Shown: one piece after another, positions 1 to 4,706 of the stretch | How the letters are laid out: each line of letters opens with the position of its first letter | Position numbering within the stretch: position 1 is the stretch's first letter | DNA from: Hyphomicrobiales bacterium | Lineage (GTDB): Bacteria > Pseudomonadota > Alphaproteobacteria > Rhizobiales > Aestuariivirgaceae | Length of the DNA stretch: 9,920 bases | Assembly (NCBI GenBank): GCA_013002595.1 | Contig: JABDJG010000403.1 | Span: forward strand, 1-9,920 | Direction: 5' to 3' | Translations under genes and position numbers: made by a program | The notes under the pieces: model-generated | Told to the model about the DNA's origin: nothing | Seen by the model: the letters and a program-made list of their open reading frames with translations, nothing else | Databases searched by the model: none

Positions 1-2
1 AG

Positions 3-527
3 GGCCAGGACCTGAAGCAACAACTCAACAATCCGGCCTGGCACATTCATGCCGGTGAGCCGCCCGAGATCGACATGCCGGTGAGCTTTGCCTTGCTGCT
101 CAACCTGGTGAGCGCTTCGAATGCGCAAGACCGCGACGTCTTGTGGGGCTTCATCAGCCGGTATGCGCCGGGGACGTCGCCGGAGACGCATCCGATCCTT
201 GATTCAATGGTCGGTTATGCGATCAATTACTTCCAGGATTTCGTTTTGCCGGCGAAGTCGTTCCGGGCGCCGAGCGCGCTGGAGCGCAGCGCCATGGAAG
301 ACCTCGATAGGCGCCTTGCCGGCCTTGCCGCCGATGCCGATGCACAGACCATCCAAACGGAGGTCTATGCGGTCGGTAACGAGCATGAATTCGAGAACCT
401 TCGGGACTGGTTCAGCGCGCTCTACGAGGTGCTGCTGGGGCAATCCCAGGGCCCACGGTTCGGTTCGTTTGTTGCACTTTACGGCATCGACGAGACCCGC
501 GCGATGATCAAGAAGGCGCTGGGGTAA
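3..527 (+). CDS. lysK: Class I lysine--tRNA ligase, C-terminal part (5' end outside window)
   Basis: Class I (archaeal-type) lysyl-tRNA synthetase charges tRNA-Lys in the cytoplasm. The frame is open from the first bases of the window with no start needed, and the residues before the first internal ATG (position 75) already read as family sequence, so the gene continues upstream. About 174 C-terminal residues are present. Recognised blocks are [20 protein letters not shown], then [12 protein letters not shown] with SPETHP, and near the end [20 protein letters not shown] followed by [15 protein letters not shown]. These match the helical C-terminal anticodon-binding region of alphaproteobacterial class I enzymes. 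The HIGH and KMSKS catalytic motifs would lie upstream, outside the window. The gene ends with TAA and converges on the minus-strand regulator with only 26 bp between the stops. I see no convincing terminator in that gap. Family assignment is from recall of conserved blocks, with no alignment run. Confidence 0.9.
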   Translation, partial: GQDLKQQLNNPAWHIHAGEPPEIDMPVSFALLLNLVSASNAQDRDVLWGFISRYAPGTSPETHPILDSMVGYAINYFQDFVLPAKSFRAPSALERSAMEDLDRRLAGLAADADAQTIQTEVYAVGNEHEFENLRDWFSALYEVLLGQSQGPRFGSFVALYGIDETRAMIKKALG

Positions 528-553
528 GGGTGTGGCCCCACCGCCCATGACCA

Positions 554-1189
554 TCACTGACTGGCCCAGACGATGCGGGCCATCCAGTCTATGTCGCGGC
601 TGCTGACATGCCACGACTCCAGCGACGGCGACACGGTCGTGAACTCGATCGAGTTGGCGGTCAGGCTGCGCAACACGGCGACCGACAGAGCGCCTTCATG
701 CGAACGGGTAACGATGCGGTCGCCGGGGCGGACATGGACGTCAGGAGAGATGACCAGAACATCGCCGCGGCGATAGACCGGCAGCAAGGTGTCATCGGAG
801 ACCTCCAGCGCATAGGCATAGCGGTCAACGTGATAGGGGAAAGTGATTTCCTTCCAGGCATCGCCGATGGGGAAACCGGCGTCATCAAAACACGTGCTGG
901 CGGTGGCTTGCTGGAAACTGATCATCGGAAGGCGTGAGCTGATCGTCTCATCGGGGTCGCGGCCCGCGATCAAGGATGCGAGTTCTTCAACCGTGGTGCC
1001 GGTGCAGGCAAGCACCTTGGAGACGCTTTCGGTCGATGGCCAGCGCAACCGGCCATTGCCGGTCACCCGTTTGGATTTGTTGAAAGAGGTCGGATCAAGG
1101 CCGGCCCGTTTCGACAATCCGGAAATCGATAGCCGGTTTTTCTCTGCAATCTTGTCCAGCGCTGCCCAAATTTCGCTGTGCGTAAACAT
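554..1189 (-). CDS. XRE-family regulator with S24 (CI/LexA-like) C-terminal domain, dyad apparently degenerate
   Basis: Predicted DNA-binding transcriptional regulator of 211 residues. Residues ~5-75 form a helix-turn-helix domain (LSISGLSKRAGLDPTSFNKS, then RWPSTESVSKVL), typical of a rhizobial regulator family in which an XRE-like HTH is fused to an S24 peptidase-like domain. Residues ~105-211 are the S24 fold: FPIGDAWKEI, YALEVSDDTLLPVYRRGDVL, RPGDRIV and the terminal MARIVWASQ. Active S24 domains carry a nucleophilic Ser in a G-D-S-M-x-P context and a Lys general base. Here the Ser position reads D-D-T-L-L-P (Thr134) and the Lys position falls in LSVAVLR (about Ala171), so self-cleavage looks lost; this rests on alignment by eye. 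The ATG at 1189 has AAGAAG 4 nt upstream and a GGAGG 13 nt upstream. The gene is transcribed away from the DUF952-pyrD operon, sharing a 161-bp intergenic region. Its target is unknown; autoregulation is plausible. Confidence 0.85.
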   Translation of the reverse strand: MFTHSEIWAALDKIAEKNRLSISGLSKRAGLDPTSFNKSKRVTGNGRLRWPSTESVSKVLACTGTTVEELASLIAGRDPDETISSRLPMISFQQATASTCFDDAGFPIGDAWKEITFPYHVDRYAYALEVSDDTLLPVYRRGDVLVISPDVHVRPGDRIVTRSHEGALSVAVLRSLTANSIEFTTVSPSLESWHVSSRDIDWMARIVWASQ

Positions 1190-1219
1190 GAAACTTCTTA
1201 TGCCTCCGGCGTAGTGCCG

Positions 1220-1249
1220 ATTATATTGAAGCTCCCAGACCCATGGGAA
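1220..1249 (-). promoter_or_regulatory. Sigma-70-type promoter of the S24-type regulator
   Basis: On the minus strand a perfect TATAAT lies at 1225-1220. Eighteen bases further upstream is TTCCCA (1249-1244), a 4/6 match to TTGACA. A start near 1212 would give a leader of about 22 nt containing the GGAGG at 1207-1203. The geometry fits transcription of the regulator at 554-1189. The assignment is by consensus match only. Confidence 0.5.
1233..1248. promoter_or_regulatory. Candidate operator dyad overlapping the regulator's -35 box
   Basis: The 8-bp palindrome CCCATGGG (1240-1247) sits beside a second dyad, TCCCA (1233-1237) and TGGGA (1244-1248) with a 6-bp spacer. Both overlap the putative -35 element of the minus-strand regulator and lie about 100 bp upstream of the DUF952 start. 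The position suits a repressor site, but short dyads are common by chance and no second copy was seen in the window. Confidence 0.25.
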
Positions 1250-1350
1250 ATATTACCCCCAATTGGCGAAATCTACAAACGGGAACGCCGAATTGTGATG
1301 ACGGAGCAACGGCACAGCAAATTAATGTGAAGTAAGTTTTTGGTATCATT

Positions 1351-1695
1351 ATGTTTATTTTCAAAATATGCCGCCAGCTGGAGTGGAAAGAGTCCCAACA
1401 AACTGGTGTTTACCTTGGGTCAGACGATGACCGGCGTGATGGGTTTATTCACTTGTCAACATCAGCCCAACTCCATGGGACGGCGGCTAAACATTTCGCC
1501 GGCCGTAAAGACTTGCTGCTGATCTGCTATGAGACCGGCGATCTCGGCGACAGTTTGCGCTGGGAGCCATCGCGCGGCGGGGCGCTGTTTCCGCATGTTT
1601 ACGGGACGCTCAATACCGGTGATGCGCGCTGGGTGCAGCCGTTGCCGCTTGGCCCTGATGGGCATATTTTCCCGGCGCTGGAAGAGGCAAAATGA
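1351..1695 (+). CDS. DUF952 family protein
   Basis: Small cytoplasmic protein of 114 residues in the DUF952 family, whose biochemical role is not established; I recall a proposed structural link to the ADP-ribosyltransferase fold but am not certain of it. Family signatures are visible: N-terminal FKICRQLEW (usually I/V-Y-K-I), GFIHLS at 31-36, TAAKHFAG at 44-51, and RWEPSRGGALFPHVYG at 70-85, ending PLPLGPDGHIFP. Full length for the family. The ATG at 1351 is chosen because the conserved strand starts immediately after it; the Shine-Dalgarno is poor (only GG about 7 nt upstream). The stop overlaps the pyrD start (ATGA), so it is the first gene of a coupled DUF952-pyrD-arsC-like operon. This pairing with pyrD is, to my recollection, common in Hyphomicrobiales. 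The first ~100 bases are more AT-rich than neighbouring genes. Confidence 0.88.
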   Translation: MFIFKICRQLEWKESQQTGVYLGSDDDRRDGFIHLSTSAQLHGTAAKHFAGRKDLLLICYETGDLGDSLRWEPSRGGALFPHVYGTLNTGDARWVQPLPLGPDGHIFPALEEAK

Positions 1696-2759
1696 GCGAT
1701 ATTTTCGCGATTGCAGGGCCGATTTTGCGGATTTTGGACGCCGAAACCGCTCATAATCTGACGATTACGGCGCTTTACCGGGGGTTAAACCCTTTCAAAG
1801 TGCCGCCTGCAACGCCGCAACTGGCCACCAAAGTGCTTGGACTCGAGCTCCCTAACCCGGTCGGCATCGCTGCCGGGTTCGACAAGAACGCCGAGGTGCC
1901 CGATCAGATGCTGGCCATGGGCTTCGGGTTCGCCGAGGTCGGTACGGTGACGCCACAACCGCAGGACGGCAACCCGCGGCCGCGGTTGTTCCGGCTGCAA
2001 GAAGATGGCGCGGTGATCAACCGGATGGGCTTCAACAACCAGGGCCACGCAGCAGCGCAGGCGAGGCTGAGGGCGCGCCGCGGCAAGCCGGGCATCGTCG
2101 GGGTCAACATCGGCGCCAACAAGACCAGCGAGGATCGCATCGCCGATTATCTGTTGGGGCTTGAAGCGTTCCACGATCTGGCAAGCTACCTGACGATCAA
2201 TGTGTCGTCGCCGAACACACCGGGGCTGCGCGGGCTGCAGTCGCGCGGCGAACTTGAAGAGCTGATCGGCCGGCTGATGGCCAAGCGGGCCGAGCTCCAA
2301 AGCACCACACCGCTGCTGCTCAAGATCGCGCCGGACCTTGGCGATGACGAACTCGATGACATTGCCGCGGTCTGCCTCGATGCCGGGATCGACGGGTTGA
2401 TCATTTCGAACACGACGATTTCGCGCCCGCCGCTGACGTCATCCAAGGCAAACGAACAGGGTGGCCTGTCGGGCGCGCCGCTGTTTGAGATGTCGACGGT
2501 GGTGCTGGCCAAGATGTATCGAAGGACCAGGGGCGAGCTGCCGCTGATCGGTGTCGGCGGCATCACATCGGGCGAGACCGCCTGGCAGAAGATCCGCGCC
2601 GGGGCGAGCCTCATTCAGCTCTATTCGGCATTGGTCTATCAGGGTCCAAAGCTGGTCTGGGATATCCGCTACCATGTGGCTGCCCAGCTGGCTGCGGGTA
2701 GTTATAACAACCTCGCCGATGCGGTCGGCAGTGGTGCACAGGAATGGGAAGCAAAATGA
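1692..2759 (+). CDS. pyrD: Dihydroorotate dehydrogenase (quinone), class 2
   Basis: Oxidises dihydroorotate to orotate in de novo pyrimidine synthesis, passing electrons through FMN to the membrane quinone pool. The 355-residue length is normal for class 2. Residues ~1-45 form the amphipathic N-terminal extension that separates class 2 from class 1 and docks to the membrane. Core motifs: NPVGIAAGFDKNAE (55-68), FAEVGTVTPQPQDGNPRPR (80-98), INRMGFNNQG (109-118), and TINVSSPNTPGLRGLQ (168-183), where Ser173 is the expected catalytic base. Later come LLLKIAPDL (208-216), ISNTT (238-242) and the FMN-phosphate loop GVGGI (287-291) with GASLIQLYSALVYQGP. GAAGAGG lies 4 nt before the ATG. The gene overlaps both neighbours by 4 bp (ATGA), indicating translational coupling. 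No key residue appears missing. Confidence 0.97.
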   Translation: MSDIFAIAGPILRILDAETAHNLTITALYRGLNPFKVPPATPQLATKVLGLELPNPVGIAAGFDKNAEVPDQMLAMGFGFAEVGTVTPQPQDGNPRPRLFRLQEDGAVINRMGFNNQGHAAAQARLRARRGKPGIVGVNIGANKTSEDRIADYLLGLEAFHDLASYLTINVSSPNTPGLRGLQSRGELEELIGRLMAKRAELQSTTPLLLKIAPDLGDDELDDIAAVCLDAGIDGLIISNTTISRPPLTSSKANEQGGLSGAPLFEMSTVVLAKMYRRTRGELPLIGVGGITSGETAWQKIRAGASLIQLYSALVYQGPKLVWDIRYHVAAQLAAGSYNNLADAVGSGAQEWEAK

Positions 2760-3103
2760 ACGTGACGATCTACCACAACCCGAGATGTTCCAAATCCCGC
2801 CAGACGCTGGAGCTGATCCGCGCTGAGGGCATCGAGCCGATGATTGTCGAATACCTCAGCGAGACGCCGAGTGCGGCCGAGATCAAGGGCCTGCTTGAAA
2901 AGCTCGGCAAGGCGCCGCGCGATATCGTGCGCAAGGGAGAGGCTGTCTACAAGGAACTTGGCCTGAAGGATGCCGCAATCAGCGATGATGCCCTGATCGA
3001 GGCAATGGCCGCCAACCCGATCCTGATCGAGCGGCCGATTGTCGTGAACGGCGACAAGGCGGCATTGGGGCGGCCGCCTGAGGATGTGCTGAAGATTTTG
3101 TAG
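2756..3103 (+). CDS. ArsC/YfgD-type arsenate reductase-like protein (thioredoxin fold)
   Basis: Cytoplasmic 115-residue protein of the ArsC (glutaredoxin-dependent) family, closest by recall to the YfgD subgroup. The N-terminal loop YHNPRCSKSRQTLELI carries the catalytic-type Cys11. The anion-binding arginines of plasmid R773 ArsC (Arg60, Arg94, Arg107, with Cys12) have counterparts at Arg59 (DIVRKGE), Arg93 (LIERPIVV) and Arg106 (LGRPPE), all offset by one residue. So the reductase site looks intact, yet no arsR, arsB or acr3 is nearby, and coupling to pyrD argues for a housekeeping redox role. The ATG at 2756 overlaps the pyrD stop and has GGGAAG 4 nt upstream, so it is preferred over an in-frame ATG four codons earlier (2744). 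Whether it reduces arsenate is not decidable from sequence. Confidence 0.88.
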   Translation: MNVTIYHNPRCSKSRQTLELIRAEGIEPMIVEYLSETPSAAEIKGLLEKLGKAPRDIVRKGEAVYKELGLKDAAISDDALIEAMAANPILIERPIVVNGDKAALGRPPEDVLKIL

Positions 3104-3121
3104 GGCGCCGCTTTGCACGCG

Positions 3122-3149
3122 CGTCATCCCGATGAAAATCGGGATGACG
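3122..3149. terminator. Perfect 12-bp hairpin between convergent genes, likely bidirectional terminator
   Basis: CGTCATCCCGAT (3122-3133) and its exact complement (3138-3149) flank a GAAA loop. The hairpin sits 18 bp after the arsC-like stop and 2 bp beyond the end of the convergent MATE gene. The tail on the plus strand is only GTTTA and there is no T-run on the minus side, so it is not a textbook intrinsic terminator. The arm begins with the same GTCATnCCG core as the larger palindromes at 4552-4642 and 7937-8045, so it may be a minimal relative of that repeat. Confidence 0.6.
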
Positions 3150-3151
3150 GT

Positions 3152-4477
3152 TTAGGAGAACGCCTGCCTGTCGAGCGCCGGCAAGCGGGCGCCGAGCGTC
3201 ACGGCGCGCAGCAGCAACAGGACGATGATCGACAGCCAGCGGCCGTCGTTGCCGAGCGCCGGAACCAGGAGATGCCAGGCGATGAGATAAAGCGCCAGGG
3301 TGAGCAGCATCATGTTGCGCATGTCTCTGGTCTGGGTGGCGCCAACGAAGATGCCATCCAGCAGAAAACAGGCAACCCCGGCCAGCGGGGCGAGCGCGAC
3401 CCACCACAGGTACTGGCGGGCGATCAGGCGGACCTCCGGGTTGATGGTGAGGATGTCGATGACCAGGCCGCCGACGGCAAATGTCAAAATCGCGGCCGCC
3501 ACAGCCACGCTGCCGGCCCACAAGGCCGACATCTGAACCGCCTGCCAGAACCGCGCGCGGTTGGCCGCGCCGATCGCCTGACCAACGTGGGTCTCGGCGG
3601 CAAACGAGAAACCATCGAGCAGGAATATGGCGACCACGAAGACGTTGATCAGGACGGCGTTGGCGGCCAGCACCGCGTCACCGGCCGCAGCACTCTGCCA
3701 GGTGAACCAGGAAAACGCGAACACCAGACACAACGAGCGGATCAGGATGTCGACATTGACGTCCATCATGCGTTTTACGGCGCGGGCCTCCAGAATACCG
3801 GACCAGATCCAGGCCCCGGTGCGGGTGTTGAGTTCGCGGGCAATCAGGATCGCTGCAGCGCCAGCACCGGTGAATTCGGCAATCAGTGTGCCAAGCGCCA
3901 CACCGTCGGCACCCATGCCGAGCACCAGCACGAAAAACAGGTCAAGCGCGATGTTGGTGCCGTTGAGCAGGAGCACGAACACCAGAACGGCGCGGGCCCG
4001 CCCGATACCGATCAAAAAGCCGTAAAAGGCATAGTTCGCCAGCGCTGCCGGCGCACTCCAGATGCGAATTTCGAAATAGGTCCTGGCATGCTGCTCGACT
4101 TCGCGCGACCCATCGATCAGATAAAACGCGCCGGCACCGATCAGCGGCTGCAGGATCAACAGCAGGACAGCGCCGCCAAACGCAATCACAAGCGCACGGC
4201 CAAGCGTATTGCGCAACTCCTGGTCATCGCCGCGCCCTGCAGCCTGGGCGGCAAAACCGGATGTGCCCATGCGCAGGAAGCCGAACGCCCAGAAGACGAA
4301 ATCGAAAATCAGCGCGCCGATAGCGACCGCGCCGATATGATAGGCATCAGGCAACTGGCCGACGGCTGCGGTGTCGACCAGCCCGAGCAGCGGCACCGAC
4401 AGGTTGGACAGCATCACCGGCAGGGCAATGCCCAGTATCTTGCGGTGGCCGACATTGTCCTCGGTCCGGTCGGTCAT
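3152..4477 (-). CDS. MATE family efflux transporter, DinF-like
   Basis: Inner-membrane multidrug/toxin extrusion transporter, expected to export organic substrates against H+ or Na+. The protein of 441 residues is almost entirely hydrophobic segments, consistent with 12 membrane spans. The N-terminal region ALPVMLSNLSVPLLGLVDTA followed by AVGQL, then FGFLRMGTSGFAAQAAG, closely resembles the DinF branch. The second half repeats the pattern (LLDGFSFAAETHVGQAIG). The frame stays open to an ATG at 4558, but that start lies inside a palindromic repeat and adds 27 charged, non-family residues. The ATG at 4477 places the first conserved helix at the usual distance, although its Shine-Dalgarno (GAAAGACG, distant) is weak. 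The gene is convergent with the arsC-like gene and divergent from the helicase. Substrate unknown. Confidence 0.88.
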   Translation of the reverse strand: MTDRTEDNVGHRKILGIALPVMLSNLSVPLLGLVDTAAVGQLPDAYHIGAVAIGALIFDFVFWAFGFLRMGTSGFAAQAAGRGDDQELRNTLGRALVIAFGGAVLLLILQPLIGAGAFYLIDGSREVEQHARTYFEIRIWSAPAALANYAFYGFLIGIGRARAVLVFVLLLNGTNIALDLFFVLVLGMGADGVALGTLIAEFTGAGAAAILIARELNTRTGAWIWSGILEARAVKRMMDVNVDILIRSLCLVFAFSWFTWQSAAAGDAVLAANAVLINVFVVAIFLLDGFSFAAETHVGQAIGAANRARFWQAVQMSALWAGSVAVAAAILTFAVGGLVIDILTINPEVRLIARQYLWWVALAPLAGVACFLLDGIFVGATQTRDMRNMMLLTLALYLIAWHLLVPALGNDGRWLSIIVLLLLRAVTLGARLPALDRQAFS

Positions 4478-4513
4478 TGCACGCTTGCGTCTTTCTGCAT
4501 TGGAAGGATACTG

Positions 4514-4528
4514 GGACAATCGTTGTCC
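4514..4528. promoter_or_regulatory. Dyad upstream of the MATE gene, candidate operator
   Basis: GGACAA (4514-4519) and TTGTCC (4523-4528) form a 6-bp inverted repeat with a TCG centre, 37 bp upstream of the MATE start at 4477. Efflux genes are often controlled by repressors binding such dyads, but no regulator is adjacent and no clear -35/-10 pair was found around it. Confidence 0.25.
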
Positions 4529-4551
4529 TGGACCCAAAAACAAAAACTTAC

Positions 4552-4642
4552 TCGTCATACCCGGGCTTGTCCCGGGTATCCAGGGTTACCAAGCACAGGA
4601 CCCTGCCGCTCTGGATTGCCGGAACAAGCCCGGCAATGACGA
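4552..4642. repeat. 91-bp intergenic mosaic palindrome (two inverted REP-like units)
   Basis: Two 32-bp arms, 4552-4583 and 4611-4642, are inverted copies differing at 5 positions, around a 27-bp centre. Each arm is itself a hairpin: the left has 9-bp stems (4557-4565, 4571-4579) around CTTGT; the right has 8-bp stems (4615-4622, 4630-4637) around AACAAGC. Four of the five arm-to-arm mismatches are pairwise compensated inside these local hairpins. A third inner stem, CAGGGT/ACCCTG (4581-4586, 4600-4605), bridges the centre. Similar GTCATnCCGG palindromes are, to my knowledge, abundant between genes in alphaproteobacteria. It lies between the divergent MATE and helicase genes. The rest of this 228-bp gap (4643-4705) shows no clear promoter. 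Confidence 0.8.
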
Positions 4643-4690
4643 AGAACAGAAAAGTGTCGTGGTGATTGAATCTCAGGACATTCTCATATC

Positions 4691-4706
4691 TGGTAGTCCT
4701 CTACCA
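4691..4706 (+). promoter_or_regulatory. Small hairpin abutting the helicase start codon
   Basis: TGGTAG (4691-4696) and CTACCA (4701-4706) pair around a TCCT loop; the last base of the stem is the A of the helicase ATG. There is no Shine-Dalgarno in the preceding 20 bases. The structure could limit initiation or mark a leaderless or atypically initiated gene. Six base pairs can occur by chance. Confidence 0.3.

Noticed and set aside
528..553. Possible terminator between lysK and the convergent regulator (GGTGTGGCCCCACC region)
   Set aside because: The stem would be about 4 bp with an almost absent loop and no T-run follows.
608..937. Plus-strand open frames opposite the S24-type regulator
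   Set aside because: The minus-strand frame has a coherent HTH plus S24 architecture, promoter and ribosome binding site; the opposite frames have none.
1341..1349. TGGTATCAT resembling an extended -10 promoter just before DUF952
   Set aside because: A start about 7 bp downstream would fall inside the DUF952 coding region, after the ATG at 1351 that is supported by the conserved N-terminus.
2744..2755. Earlier ATG for the ArsC-like gene
   Set aside because: It adds only MGSK, overlaps pyrD further, and has a poorer ribosome binding site than the ATGA-coupled start at 2756.
4478..4558. N-terminal extension of the MATE gene to an ATG at 4558
   Set aside because: The extension starts inside a palindromic repeat and adds 27 charged, non-family residues. 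DinF-like proteins begin a few residues before the first helix, matching the ATG at 4477.
3113..4639. A 508-codon plus-strand open frame opposite the MATE gene
   Set aside because: Its translation is Gln/Arg/His/Asp-rich without recognisable domains, which is what the complement of a hydrophobic membrane protein gene yields. The minus strand encodes a clear MATE transporter.
4643..4705. SOS (LexA) box or clear promoter for the repair helicase
   Set aside because: I looked for GTTC-N7-GTTC and GAAC-N7-GAAC arrangements and well-spaced -35/-10 pairs and found none convincing.
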